DNA of 64,000 nucleotides from Flectobacillus roseus (GTDB lineage: Bacteria; Bacteroidota; Bacteroidia; Cytophagales; Spirosomataceae). Both the position numbers and the translations under genes were made by a program. Shown in pieces: positions 8,933-17,629 of the stretch (within the stretch, counting starts at the first letter, position 1; each line of letters opens with the position of its first letter). The notes beneath the pieces were generated by a model that ran no database searches, was not told the DNA's origin, and saw only the letters and a list, made by a program, of their open reading frames with translations. The stretch is from assembly GCF_030056665.1 (NCBI RefSeq), contig NZ_JASHIG010000031.1; one strand, written 5' to 3'.

Positions 8933-10060
8933 ATGCAAAGTATTGTTATCAAAGAAGTTATAAGTCCAAGCGAACTCAAGACATTCGTCTATCTTTCTGA
9001 AAAGCTACATGAGAATCGCCCCAATTGGGTTCCTCCTATCTATGCAGACGAATGGATTTTCTTTGATCACAAAAAAAATCCTGCCTACGAAGTGGCTGAT
9101 ACCATTTTGTTTTTGGCTTATATCAATAATCAACCTGTCGGCAAAATTATGGGTATTATTCATCGTGAATACAACGAACTTCAACAAACTAAAGAGGCGC
9201 GTTTTTTCCATTTGGATAGTATTGAAAATATCGAAGTGGTAAAACTGCTCATTGATGCTGTTCAAAGTTGGGCTAAAAATCAGCAAATGGAAACCTTAGT
9301 AGGTCCGTTTGGCTTTTCAGAAAAAGACCCACAGGGCTTCCAAATAGAAGGTTTTGAGCATTTACCCGTTATTGCCACGGCTACAAACCCACCTTATTTA
9401 CCTCAGTTTTTGGAAAAATTGGGTTTCAATAAATTGACAGATTGTGTGGTTTACAAAATTGATATTCCTGCTGAAATACCTTTATTTTATCAGAGAATTT
9501 TCGACAGAGCGCAACGTAATCCCAAAATAAAACTCCTTAATTTTACGTCCAAAAAAGAACTAAAACCTTATGTAGTGCCAATATTTCGGTTGGTAAACGA
9601 AACCTATAAAGACTTGCTGGGCTTTGTACCGCTTTCAGAGGCCGAAATGCAAAAAATTGCTAAAGCATATCTTCCAATCCTAGACCCTGATTTTGTCAAA
9701 ATTATAGTTGATGAAAAAAATGAGCCTATTGCTTTTGTGGTAGGATTACCCGATATGAGTAAAGGTCTTAAAAAAGCGCGAGGCAGATTATTTCCTTTTG
9801 GTTTTATTCACATTCTTTTGGATGCAAGGAAAAATAAGCAGTTGGATTTATTATTAGGTGCCGTAAAACCCAATTACAGAGGTTTGGGACTAACCACACT
9901 TTTGGGTGTGAGTATGATCAAAGCTGCGCAAAAACGGAAGATGGAATTTATGGATACGCATTTGGTTTTGGAAACAAATCATACCATGCGCGGGGAGGCT
10001 GAAAAATTGAATGGGGAGGTTTATAAAAAGTATAGAATTTTCCAAAAAGCCATTCTTTAG
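8933..10060 (+). CDS. GNAT-like protein (YghO-type)
   Basis: Cytosolic protein of 375 residues related to the YghO-like GNAT N-acetyltransferase group that is common in Bacteroidota. The N-terminal half has the typical NRPNWVPPIYADEWIFFDHKKNP segment and a GKIMGIIHREYNE strand, then VGPFGFSEKDPQGFQIEGFE. The C-terminal part has FVVGLPDMSKGLKKARGRLFP and VKPNYRGLGLTTLLG, which resembles the acetyl-CoA-binding loop (R/Q-x-x-G-x-G/A) of GNAT enzymes. The substrate is unknown. It is a single gene; a TAAC-rich segment precedes it but no clear promoter box is seen. Confidence 0.75.
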   Translation: MQSIVIKEVISPSELKTFVYLSEKLHENRPNWVPPIYADEWIFFDHKKNPAYEVADTILFLAYINNQPVGKIMGIIHREYNELQQTKEARFFHLDSIENIEVVKLLIDAVQSWAKNQQMETLVGPFGFSEKDPQGFQIEGFEHLPVIATATNPPYLPQFLEKLGFNKLTDCVVYKIDIPAEIPLFYQRIFDRAQRNPKIKLLNFTSKKELKPYVVPIFRLVNETYKDLLGFVPLSEAEMQKIAKAYLPILDPDFVKIIVDEKNEPIAFVVGLPDMSKGLKKARGRLFPFGFIHILLDARKNKQLDLLLGAVKPNYRGLGLTTLLGVSMIKAAQKRKMEFMDTHLVLETNHTMRGEAEKLNGEVYKKYRIFQKAIL

Positions 10061-10293
10061 TAATTATGAGTGATGAATTGTGAATGATGAATTTTAATTA
10101 TCAATATCTTACATCTTCAATTGGTCAAATCTTATTTTAGGGACAAGGCAACAGGCACAAGGCAAAGAGTGTTAAATTGTTTTTAGTAACTACAGATATA
10201 TTTTTGCCAAATACCTAGGGCTGAAAGCAAAATATTTTTAATGCAATTGATTATCAAAGCCATTTTCAAATAAGCACATTTTCAAATTGAAAA

Positions 10294-10330
10294 AAAAATC
10301 CCTTCAGTTTTGAAGCTGAAGGGATTTTTT
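10294..10330 (+). terminator. rho-independent terminator
   Basis: AAATCCCTTCAG / CTGAAGGGATTT with an 8-nt loop and flanking A and T runs, so it could work in both directions between the convergent genes. Confidence 0.8.
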
Positions 10331-10374
10331 AATGAATCTGTTTAAAATTTCGTAAAATTTCTCGCGTCAGCAAT

Positions 10375-10488
10375 GAATTTATACTGTTTGAGCGAAGCGA
10401 GTTTATAAATTCTTGATTTTTTTGCGGCCGCCGCTGCGGTTACTTTTTGTATCAAGGCGGGAACGCCTAGTTAAAAAGTAAGGCGAAG
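10375..10488 (+). repeat. structured intergenic element, copy 2
   Basis: Stem 1 is GAATTTATA (10375-10383) with TATAAATTC (10404-10412): same position and length as in the other copies, but different bases on both sides. The linker keeps TTTTGCGGCCGCCGC. Stem 2 is ACTTTTT (10442-10448) with AAAAAGT (10473-10479) and contains an extra small hairpin GGCG/CGCC (10456-10467). The AAGGCGAAG tail is kept. The compensating changes support a conserved structure. Confidence 0.75.
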
Positions 10489-10536
10489 AATAAATCAATA
10501 AAATTGTTTTTTGAAAAGTTTAAACAGCTCCAATTA

Positions 10537-11751
10537 CTAATATTCGTGTGGAAGTGTTATATCAACCAATTCGTTCCAAGGTAAACCGTGAACGTTCAAC
10601 ATAGCCATGAATGGATCTGGATTCATTTCCTCGCAGTTCCAAACGCCTGGTTTGAACCATTCGCCTGTAATCATCATCATAGCGCCAAGCATAGCAGGTA
10701 CACCTGTTGTATAACTTACTCCTTGAGCTTGAACTTCGCTCCAGCAGTCTTGGTGCTTACAGTTGTTCCAAACATAGTAAGTTCTATCTTTACCATCTTT
10801 GATACCTTTGATTTGGCAACCGATAGAAGTTTCTCCTGTATAGTTTTCTCCTAAAGTGCCAGGCTCTGGCAATACCGCTTTCAAGAACTCTAAAGGTACA
10901 ATATCAATACCTTTAAATTTGATTGGCTCGATTGAAGTCATACCTACGTTTTGAAGTACGTTCAAGTGAGTCAAATATTGTTGACCGAAAGTCATCCAGA
11001 AACGAGCACGTTTAATCGTTGGGAAGTTTTTCACCAAAGATTCTAACTCTTCATGGTACAATACATACGATTCTTTTGGACCGATACCAGGGTAGTCAAT
11101 TGCTTTGTGAATTGACATTGGTGGAATCTCTACCCACTCACCATTTTCCCAATAACGACCGTTTTGAGTAATCTCACGGATGTTAATCTCAGGGTTGAAG
11201 TTAGTAGCAAATGCTTTACCGTGGTCACCAGCATTACAGTCGATGATATCCAAGTAGTGCATTTCGTCGAAATGATGCTTGTTGGCATAGGCAGTGTACA
11301 CTTGTGTTACACCTGGGTCGAAACCACAACCCAACAAAGCCATCAAACCAGCTTGTTCGAAACGCTCTTTATAAGCCCATTGCCAAGAGTATTCAAACTT
11401 AGCTACGTCTTTTGGCTCATAGTTAGCAGTATCCATATAGTGTACGCCTGTTTCAAGACAAGCATCCATAATGGTCAAATCTTGGTATGGCAATGCCACA
11501 TTGATGATCATCCAAGGCTTCACTTCGTTGATAAGTGCAACCAATTCAGGTACGTTGTCAGCGTCTACTTGTGCAGTTTGCACAGGTGTTGGCAAACCTA
11601 TTTTAGCACATTCTTCTGCGATGGCATCGCATTTACTCTTGGTACGGCTCGCCAATACGACCTCCGAAAACACGTCGGGATTCATGGCACATTTTTTCGC
11701 TACCACATTTCCTACACCACCAGCACCAATGATTAAAACTTTCTTGCCCAT
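10537..11751 (-). CDS. saccharopine dehydrogenase family protein, likely carboxynorspermidine dehydrogenase
   Basis: NAD(P)-dependent enzyme of 404 residues. The Rossmann motif GAGGVGNVVAKKC sits at residues 9-21, and VMLASRTKSKCDAIAEEC-type sequence follows. Further motifs such as NVALPYQDLTIMDACLETGVHYMDTANYEP, GCGFDPGVTQVYTAYA and DCNAGDHGKAFATNFNPEINIREI match the carboxy(nor)spermidine dehydrogenase branch of the saccharopine dehydrogenase family rather than lysine-pathway enzymes. Known reaction: reductive condensation of aspartate semialdehyde with a diamine to carboxy(nor)spermidine, the alternative polyamine pathway. The decarboxylase partner is not in this window. The -7 box TAATTTTG lies on the minus strand at 11807-11800. 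Family is sure; substrate is inferred. Confidence 0.85.
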   Translation of the reverse strand: MGKKVLIIGAGGVGNVVAKKCAMNPDVFSEVVLASRTKSKCDAIAEECAKIGLPTPVQTAQVDADNVPELVALINEVKPWMIINVALPYQDLTIMDACLETGVHYMDTANYEPKDVAKFEYSWQWAYKERFEQAGLMALLGCGFDPGVTQVYTAYANKHHFDEMHYLDIIDCNAGDHGKAFATNFNPEINIREITQNGRYWENGEWVEIPPMSIHKAIDYPGIGPKESYVLYHEELESLVKNFPTIKRARFWMTFGQQYLTHLNVLQNVGMTSIEPIKFKGIDIVPLEFLKAVLPEPGTLGENYTGETSIGCQIKGIKDGKDRTYYVWNNCKHQDCWSEVQAQGVSYTTGVPAMLGAMMMITGEWFKPGVWNCEEMNPDPFMAMLNVHGLPWNELVDITLPHEY

Positions 11752-12007
11752 TCCTTAATGTAAATGTAAATGATTGAGTTATGAATGAAAATATTGGCGC
11801 AAAATTACATAATTTCAAGATAGCTTTCGCATTAAGAGCTTGTTAAATTTGTTTTTGGAAAAAGTGTTTCCTATTCAAGGCAATTTGTACCAGTTTTCTA
11901 AAAATGTCCATGATGCTCAACCTAGAGATGCCTTGAGGTACAATTTTTACCAGTAAATCCCTTACTTTTGCGTCTTTTTAGCATAAAAGACATATATCCC
12001 CTTCGCA

Positions 12008-12943
12008 ATGAATCCTACTAATGCTGTTTTTATAACTGCTTTATCTATTATCGGGCTTGGCTTCTTCCTCAAATATAAAGGCATTATTTCTGAGAAAGAA
12101 GGTAAAATTATCACAAAACTTCTGGTACATACCACCTTTCCTGCGCTGGTTTTCGTGACTATTATGCGAGTAAAAATCGAGGCAGATTTATTATTGCTTC
12201 CTGTTTTCTGTATCAGTTTCAGTGCTATTTCGATGACGATTGCAGGCTTTCTTTTTAAAAGTCAAACCAAACGACTTCGTGGTTTATTGACCATGGCAAG
12301 TGGTGGATTTAACTTAGGGTTATTTGCTTTTCCATTGATAGAAGGTATTTGGGGACCCGCAGGGATGGTCTTTGCTGCGCTATTTGATATGGGAAACTCT
12401 ATTGTGGTTTTCTGTATGGTATATGGAACAGGCGTCATTTTTGCAGAAACCAATGAGGCTCAAGTAGTAAGAAAAAGGGAGAAACTCAAAAAGGCATTTC
12501 TCAAAATCTTTACCCTCCTACCCTTTCAAGCGATGTTACTAGGCTTGTTTGTTAACTTAACTAAAATTGAATTACCAGAGGTATTGGTCAATATTATTGA
12601 TATTTTGGCAAAAGGCAATAAGGTACTTGTATTACTCATTATGGGTATTTATTTGAGCATTGAATTAAAACCAGAAATCTTCAAAAAAATCGCAAGTGTA
12701 TTGGTTATCCGTTATGCTGTTGGTTTAGCACTAGGCTTTTTTCTATATTACAATCTTCCTTTTGAACCACTCTACAGAAGCATTGTATTAATCTGCATGA
12801 TTCTGCCTGTAGGGATGACACTACTCCCATTTGCTGATGAACTTGGATATGATTCCAAAATCGCTGGACTTTTAGTCAATATTTCGATGATTATCAGCTT
12901 TGTATTGATGTGGGGCTTGGTACTCGGCATGGGACTGAGATGA
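12008..12943 (+). CDS. AEC family transporter
   Basis: Integral membrane protein of 311 residues with about ten hydrophobic segments in the auxin efflux carrier / malate permease plan. Typical family features are the opening AVFITALSIIGLGFFLKYKGIISEKEGKIITKLLVHTTFPALVF, the mid-chain NLGLFAFPLIEGIWGPAGM and the late LVLICMILPVGMTLLPFADELGYDSKIAGLLVNIS-type region. Members export or import small organic anions; the substrate here is unknown. The -7 box TACTTTTG is at 11963-11970. The gene stands alone, divergent from the polyamine dehydrogenase. Confidence 0.85.
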   Translation: MNPTNAVFITALSIIGLGFFLKYKGIISEKEGKIITKLLVHTTFPALVFVTIMRVKIEADLLLLPVFCISFSAISMTIAGFLFKSQTKRLRGLLTMASGGFNLGLFAFPLIEGIWGPAGMVFAALFDMGNSIVVFCMVYGTGVIFAETNEAQVVRKREKLKKAFLKIFTLLPFQAMLLGLFVNLTKIELPEVLVNIIDILAKGNKVLVLLIMGIYLSIELKPEIFKKIASVLVIRYAVGLALGFFLYYNLPFEPLYRSIVLICMILPVGMTLLPFADELGYDSKIAGLLVNISMIISFVLMWGLVLGMGLR

Positions 12944-12975
12944 GTGTTGAGTTGGGAGTTTTGAGTGAGGAGTTG

Positions 12976-13003
12976 TCCTTTGTCCTTGCCTAAAATAGGT
13001 TGC
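12976..13003 (+). repeat. CCTTGCCTAAAATAGG repeat, copy 1
   Basis: The segment CCTTTGTCCTTGCCTAAAATAGGTTGC, with a small CCTA/TAGG palindrome, recurs twice near the right end of the window (63830-63857 and 63882-63906). Here it follows the AEC gene after a GAGTTGGGAGTTTTGAGTGAGG low-complexity stretch. Confidence 0.6.
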
Positions 13004-13039
13004 TTTGTAGATTTAGCGAACCGTAATGTTATTGCTTAA

Positions 13040-13215
13040 AAAAGCTCTGTAAGAGCGACAGTTGGGTAGCAATAATTTTTGAAAAAAATCTTTTTTGAGC
13101 GCCGTAGGTGCGACAGAATTCAAGATAGTTATCTTTCTGTCGCACCTACGGCGCTCTTTTAATAGGTCAGAAAATTGATTCACAGCTACCAAACTGTCGC
13201 TCCTACGGAGCTTTT
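13040..13215. repeat. nested giant palindrome (REP-like)
   Basis: A two-level hairpin of 176 bp. Outer arms are 13040-13070 and 13185-13215, 31 bp each with 28 matches. Inner arms are GAGCGCCGTAGGTGCGACAGA (13097-13117) and its perfect complement at 13136-13156. Both levels share the GCxCCGTAGGxGCGACAG core, so it looks like REP units arranged head-to-head in pairs. It lies between two co-directional transporter genes. Confidence 0.8.
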
Positions 13216-13466
13216 GTACGATTACCCCGTCTTGAGCCTATTTTTTTAAACGGTTTGAAACTAAATCTAAAACAGGAGCAAAACCATTGATTCATCCATA
13301 CCATAACAGTTTTTCTAATAATAAAAATCCTCCCATCTCGTAAAATTATCTTCCTGAAAAACAGACATTTAAGTGTTTTTATCACTAATTTCAACTTGAA
13401 ATATTACTATTAGAGTTTGTTTTAGGATTTTTTCAAAACTATTAAGTATAAACCACTAGATAACTC

Positions 13467-13474
13467 TAATTTTG
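13467..13474 (+). promoter_or_regulatory. -7 promoter box for the EamA gene
   Basis: TAATTTTG matches TAnnTTTG exactly. It lies 40 bp before the ATG at 13515, leaving the in-frame TTG at 13491 only about 16 nt from the box, which favours the ATG. Confidence 0.5.
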
Positions 13475-13514
13475 CGACCTCAAAATACTTTTGTCAACAG
13501 ACAAATCTTACATT

Positions 13515-14411
13515 ATGAATAGTCAGCAAAGAATCGCAGGGTTTGGATTAGCCATTTTTGCCGCCATCACATGGGGCGTTTCAGGAACATTTGGACAGTT
13601 TTTATTTAGTCAACGAGGCATCAATCCCGGTTGGCTCGTAACGCTACGTTTGTTGGTAGCGGGTAGTATTTTATTGATGATTGCCCTTTTTCGTGGCTTA
13701 GATTTGTGGAAAATATGGAGTAATAAACGCGATACCCTATTGCTTCTGGCATTTAGTGTGCTCGGAATGGTGGCAGTGCAATACACGTATTTTGAGGCAA
13801 TTCATAAGTCAAACGCTGCCACAGCTACCGTTTTACAGTATATGGGACCTGTTTTCATAGCGATTTATATGGCTTTTAAACAAAGAAGGTTGCCCAATTT
13901 CATCGAATTTGTGGCGATTATCTTAGCACTTTCAGGTACATTTTTATTGGTTACACACGGCAAATTTGGCAGTTTAGCCATCTCTACTGAAGGTCTTCTC
14001 TGGGGAATTGCCTCCGCAGTTGCTTTGGCGGTTTATAGTTTATTACCAGTCGGCTTGATGAACCGCTACGAAGTGACTACCGTAATTGGTTGGGCTATGT
14101 TTGTTGGAGGTGTTATTTTTAGTTGTGTATTTGCGCCTTGGAAGGTATCAGGAACTTGGGATTCGCAATCTTTTGCCTACACTGGTTTTATTTTGCTATT
14201 AGGGAGTTTGGCAGCATTTTATGCTTTTTTGAAAGCAGTGACAATAGTTGGCGCACAAACCAGTAGTTTGCTTGCCTGCGCAGAGCCACTTTCGTCTACA
14301 GCAATGGCTATTTTCTGGTTAAACACGCCATTTGGTAAAATAGATATGCTCGGAAGCTTCATGATTATGCTGACGATTGGTGTATTGGCATTGTTTGGAA
14401 GGAAAAACTAA
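13515..14411 (+). CDS. EamA/DMT family transporter
   Basis: Inner-membrane drug/metabolite transporter of about 298 residues with ten predicted membrane helices in two EamA halves. The first half holds FAAITWGVSGTFGQFLF and ATATVLQYMGPVFIAIYMAF, the second AGLLWGIASAVALAVYSLLP-like sequence and SSLLACAEPLSSTAMAIFWL. This is the RhaT/YdcZ-type plan of exporters for amino acids or other metabolites; the substrate cannot be told. The start at ATG 13515 (MNSQQRIAGFG) is preferred over TTG 13491. It converges on the M56 peptidase gene; the gap holds an imperfect inverted repeat of heptamer-like TGAGTGATTGAG stretches. Confidence 0.87.
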   Translation: MNSQQRIAGFGLAIFAAITWGVSGTFGQFLFSQRGINPGWLVTLRLLVAGSILLMIALFRGLDLWKIWSNKRDTLLLLAFSVLGMVAVQYTYFEAIHKSNAATATVLQYMGPVFIAIYMAFKQRRLPNFIEFVAIILALSGTFLLVTHGKFGSLAISTEGLLWGIASAVALAVYSLLPVGLMNRYEVTTVIGWAMFVGGVIFSCVFAPWKVSGTWDSQSFAYTGFILLLGSLAAFYAFLKAVTIVGAQTSSLLACAEPLSSTAMAIFWLNTPFGKIDMLGSFMIMLTIGVLALFGRKN

Positions 14412-14535
14412 GATAGACTTAGCTATGATTTAGTGAGTTATGATTGAGCAGTTGAGTGATTGAGTTATTTTTAAAATAATCACTAAACCACTCAACCACC
14501 ATTCACTAAATTTAAAACGACGCCGAAACCCTTGT

Positions 14536-16467
14536 CTACCAATTATTATCCTGATTCTTATCCGATTTTACGGGTGCCAACGGTGGTGTTGGTGACGGTG
14601 GTAAACTTGGTGCTGAAGCAGCGCTTGGAGCTTTTGGTGGCTTCGGTGGTTTTGGTGCTGAAGACGCACTTGGTGCCTTTGGCGCTTTAGGAGGTTTTGG
14701 AGGCTTTGGCAAGCGATACCCTGAACCGTAATGTCTATTTTTTGACCAATACTTACCCTCTATTTCCTCAATGGCTTTTGCGTGTACTTCCATCTCTTTT
14801 CCTATCTCTTCAATAGGCTTTGAAAGCTTATCCATTTCTTTTCCTAGACTATCCATTGGGGCAGAATGGACTTCCATTTTATTGGACATTAACTCCATTT
14901 CTTTAGAAGCCTTTTCCATCCTTTTCTCAATTTCTACTCGCTGTTTTTCTATAGCACTCAACTCTTTCTGAACCTTTTTATATTCATCAGATTTTTTGTC
15001 AAGGTTAGCAACTGTCATCTCCAACTGTACTTGTTTACCTACTAAGGTACCCAATTCTCCCCCCAATTTTCCGATTTGCTCAGAAAACTGTTGAAATGGT
15101 TTTTGTTCGAGTTGCATTTTTGCCCCTAAAACACCCATTTGAGCAGAGAGCGCTTGGATTTGTTTTAAATATGGATCCATTTTCTTTTGCAACTTTTCAA
15201 TTTCTTGCTCGTGCATAGCTACTTTTAAACTATCAGGATCACTATAATCATTCTGAATAGTAAGCAGTTGAGATAATTTATTTTCTTCTGGTTCTTCCCC
15301 AGATGGAGCAATACTTTTGGTCTCTTCTACATTGCTAGTCGATATGCTTTCTGAAGAAAGAATTTCTTTAGAAGTTTGTGCTAAGGTTTTTATCGACTTG
15401 TTAAATAATTTGCTTGCCTGAGCTTTTACTTGCGTAAAATTGAGACAGCAAAATGCTAGCGCTAATACAACTACCGAGCTAATGATACCAACGGGATTGG
15501 TAGTTTCCTTTTGTTGCACACCCAAAATACGTTGGATGCGACCCAATAACTGAGGTTTATTGCCTGAAAAAGCCATAGTCAATGATGTTTTTGATTGTTG
15601 TCTAAAGGTTTCTACAAACGTTAGGGCTTTTGCCAAATACAATTTATTTTGACAAATCTCCAACGCCCAATCATCACAACAGTCTTCACGGTCTTGGCGA
15701 ATAGATTCACCGATAACCCAAACCAAAGGATGATAGAAAAATAGAATCTCGATCATTGACTGGATAATGTTGATAAGATAATCGTGGCGCTTGATATGCG
15801 CTAATTCATGTGCAAAAATCGCTTTAATTTCTCCCTGACTCAAACCCGTTAGAAGCCCAATCGGTACAAGTACCAAAGGTTGTAAATAACCTATCGTAAG
15901 TGGTGATTCTATTAACTGAGATTCACGTATTTCGACGGTTCGAGAAATATCAAATTGATTAAGAAGTTGTTTAAAGAGGTTTTCTGTGTCGGTTTCTACA
16001 AGGTTTGTACATTGCCAGCGCAATTTTTGCACATAAAAATAGCCTCCAATTAATTTTATGGTCATAATGGACATGCCAAGAATCCACAACATTACCAGCC
16101 AATCGAGATGTAAATTAAGCCAAATAGCCGTTTGTTCCCATACAGAACTCAGAGCCAATGGCGCTTGATTGATAGGTTCAGAGGTTGAAAGGTTATTTGC
16201 GATTGGAGAATTTTGTACCGAGAAAGTCATCGCCTTTACTGGCGCTTCGCTAGGATAATTTTTCCAAAAAGTGATACCAGAAACCAAGAATTGCACCAAC
16301 AATACACCAATTCCAGTCCAATAACGCACAGAAGCATTTTGACGAAAAAAAGAACTGATGAATTTATAAAGAAAAAAGAATAGGCTTAGCTGCCATAGCG
16401 AATGCACCAAGGTCCATGCCAAGGCATAAATCGTTTGTGGTGACAAAGGAGATTCAAAGTATTGCAT
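14536..16467 (-). CDS. BlaR1/MecR1-type M56 membrane metallopeptidase
   Basis: Signal-transducing membrane protease of 643 residues that partners the BlaI-type repressor immediately upstream (2-bp gap). Three to four membrane helices lie at about 10-55, 115-145 and near 340. The zinc site HELAHIKRHD lies near residue 220, followed by EDCCDDWALEI as the third-ligand region, as in M56 peptidases. Unlike BlaR1 there is no penicillin-binding sensor domain. Instead residues 400-580 form a long charged coiled coil (repeats such as MEKASKEMELMSNKMEV) and the C-terminus is a PKPPKPPKAPKAP-rich tail. The signal sensed is therefore not evident from sequence. The proteolytic module would inactivate the repressor. 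Confidence 0.87.
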   Translation of the reverse strand: MQYFESPLSPQTIYALAWTLVHSLWQLSLFFFLYKFISSFFRQNASVRYWTGIGVLLVQFLVSGITFWKNYPSEAPVKAMTFSVQNSPIANNLSTSEPINQAPLALSSVWEQTAIWLNLHLDWLVMLWILGMSIMTIKLIGGYFYVQKLRWQCTNLVETDTENLFKQLLNQFDISRTVEIRESQLIESPLTIGYLQPLVLVPIGLLTGLSQGEIKAIFAHELAHIKRHDYLINIIQSMIEILFFYHPLVWVIGESIRQDREDCCDDWALEICQNKLYLAKALTFVETFRQQSKTSLTMAFSGNKPQLLGRIQRILGVQQKETTNPVGIISSVVVLALAFCCLNFTQVKAQASKLFNKSIKTLAQTSKEILSSESISTSNVEETKSIAPSGEEPEENKLSQLLTIQNDYSDPDSLKVAMHEQEIEKLQKKMDPYLKQIQALSAQMGVLGAKMQLEQKPFQQFSEQIGKLGGELGTLVGKQVQLEMTVANLDKKSDEYKKVQKELSAIEKQRVEIEKRMEKASKEMELMSNKMEVHSAPMDSLGKEMDKLSKPIEEIGKEMEVHAKAIEEIEGKYWSKNRHYGSGYRLPKPPKPPKAPKAPSASSAPKPPKPPKAPSAASAPSLPPSPTPPLAPVKSDKNQDNNW

Positions 16468-16469
16468 GG

Positions 16470-16841
16470 CTAATTGTTTTGTTCAAGTTGTGCAATGAGT
16501 TTCTTGATTTCGTCGAGCTCTTCTGCCGAAGATTGATGATTTCCTAAAGCTTGCATCACTAGCTTCATAGCTGAACCTTTGAAAGCAGTATCCACGAAAA
16601 TATCAAGTAGTTGTTGTTGCGTTTCATCTTCGCTAACCGCTGCTTGGTATAAATGATAACGACCTTCTTCAGTACGTGTGACCAGCTTTTTCTCAAACAT
16701 AATTTGCATCAGTTTGAGCGTGGTGGTATATCCTATCTCTCGCTTTTTGTTGAGTTCGTCGTTTACTTGTCTTACGGTTGCTTGGCCTAGCGCCCATAAT
16801 ACTTGTAAAATTTCTAATTCTGATTCTGTTGGCTTTATCAT
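16470..16841 (-). CDS. BlaI/MecI/CopY family repressor
   Basis: Winged-helix repressor of 123 residues. The N-terminal DNA-binding domain has PTESELEILQVLWALGQATVRQVNDEL and GYTTTLKLMQIMFEKKLVTRTEEGRYHLYQA, the typical BlaI signature. The C-terminal part is the dimerisation helix region with QQQLLDIFVDTAFKGSAMKLVMQAL. The expected cleavage region for the partner M56 protease lies between the two. The gene is the first of a two-gene operon with the M56 protease. Three TACGAAA dyads around its promoter indicate autoregulation. Confidence 0.9.
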   Translation of the reverse strand: MIKPTESELEILQVLWALGQATVRQVNDELNKKREIGYTTTLKLMQIMFEKKLVTRTEEGRYHLYQAAVSEDETQQQLLDIFVDTAFKGSAMKLVMQALGNHQSSAEELDEIKKLIAQLEQNN

Positions 16842-16856
16842 GATAAAAAAGTTTAC

Positions 16857-16930
16857 TACGAAATATTTCGTAACAAAGATACTACGAAAAGATTCGTAAT
16901 TGCAAATTTATCTACGAAAATTTTCGTAGA
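16857..16930 (-). promoter_or_regulatory. BlaI-type operator cluster and promoter
   Basis: Three dyads of the form TACGAAAnnTTTCGTA: 16857-16872 (perfect), 16883-16898 (imperfect) and 16911-16930 (perfect over 20 bp). On the minus strand a promoter runs through them: TTTG at 16906-16903, 21 nt spacer, TATCTTTG at 16881-16874, fitting the Bacteroidota consensus. The dyads sit upstream of -33, between the boxes and at the start site. The plan is the one known for BlaI repressors, with TACGAAA instead of ACTACA half sites. Confidence 0.75.
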
Positions 16931-16990
16931 TAAGCACAAAAAAATTGAATTTCAAACACTTATATAATTTTATTTAACCATAATTATGAT

Positions 16991-17042
16991 TACAGTTTCA
17001 AACTGTAATAAAAAAAAGTCCAAGACTAAGTCTTGAACTAGT
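16991..17042 (+). repeat. double-palindrome repeat (CAGTTT / AGTCCAAGACT), copy 1
   Basis: A palindrome ACAGTTTCAAACTGT is followed after an A-run by AGTCCAAGACTAAGTCTTGAACT, itself an inverted repeat of 11-bp arms. The same two-part unit occurs at 17630, 39543, 48041 and, inverted, at 62194. Confidence 0.75.
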
Positions 17043-17078
17043 GAATGCTTAGCGCCTAACGCCTATTGCCTGTTACGC

Positions 17079-17582
17079 TTATACCAACTGTTTGGCAGTC
17101 ACATACAATTGACCAAAATGACGAGTGGTATGCTCAGCTGCGTGGAAAATCAGACCTATTATATTCGTAGGAATTTGTTTGCGACCGATACCTCTGGGTT
17201 GTAATAAGTCTGCTTCGGAAAGATGTTTGAGATAGGATATATATTTTTCTACTTGTAAATCAAATCGAGCTAGAAAGGTAGCAACTGTTTGATTTTCTTG
17301 CGGAGCTACTTTTTCAAGACTTAATAAATCAAATTGCTCAGGGGATAAAGTATTGCCTTCGGCATAGGTTTGCAATCTGTCCAAAACACCTGCAAGATGT
17401 TGTAAATGAAAACCAACCGAAGCTACACCATGAGGTTTTTCCCAAAGTAAATCATCAGAAAAGTCTTTCAATAACTCATGTAATTCTTCCTGAACTTGTA
17501 ACACAGCATGGGCTGCGGGTTGTAATAAAGCAGGGACACCATCAACAGGTCCTCGCATCCAAACTTCTAAGGGAGCAGACAT
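17079..17582 (-). CDS. DinB family protein
   Basis: Cytosolic protein of 167 residues with the DinB four-helix-bundle plan. The metal-binding histidines are visible: HLQHLAG near residue 58 and HAAEHTTRHFGQL near 146. Members of this superfamily include bacillithiol transferases and thiol-dependent enzymes that handle electrophiles; most are uncharacterised. The chain ends at the family's usual length. It lies between two copies of the double-palindrome repeat and has no operon partner. Confidence 0.82.
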   Translation of the reverse strand: MSAPLEVWMRGPVDGVPALLQPAAHAVLQVQEELHELLKDFSDDLLWEKPHGVASVGFHLQHLAGVLDRLQTYAEGNTLSPEQFDLLSLEKVAPQENQTVATFLARFDLQVEKYISYLKHLSEADLLQPRGIGRKQIPTNIIGLIFHAAEHTTRHFGQLYVTAKQLV

Positions 17583-17629
17583 TTTTAAATTGAAAATTTG
17601 GGGGTTTGAAAATTTGAAATACTATATTT

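Larger units (their letters stand above)
10061..10536. other. intergenic region between convergent genes
   Basis: It holds a short GAATTGTGAATGATGAAT-like low-complexity stretch after the GNAT gene, a terminator (10294-10330) and a copy of the structured repeat (10375-10488). No coding potential was recognised. Confidence 0.5.

Noticed and set aside
10588..11818. Several long plus-strand frames opposite the saccharopine dehydrogenase-like gene
   Set aside because: They are antisense shadows of a gene with clear Rossmann and family motifs.
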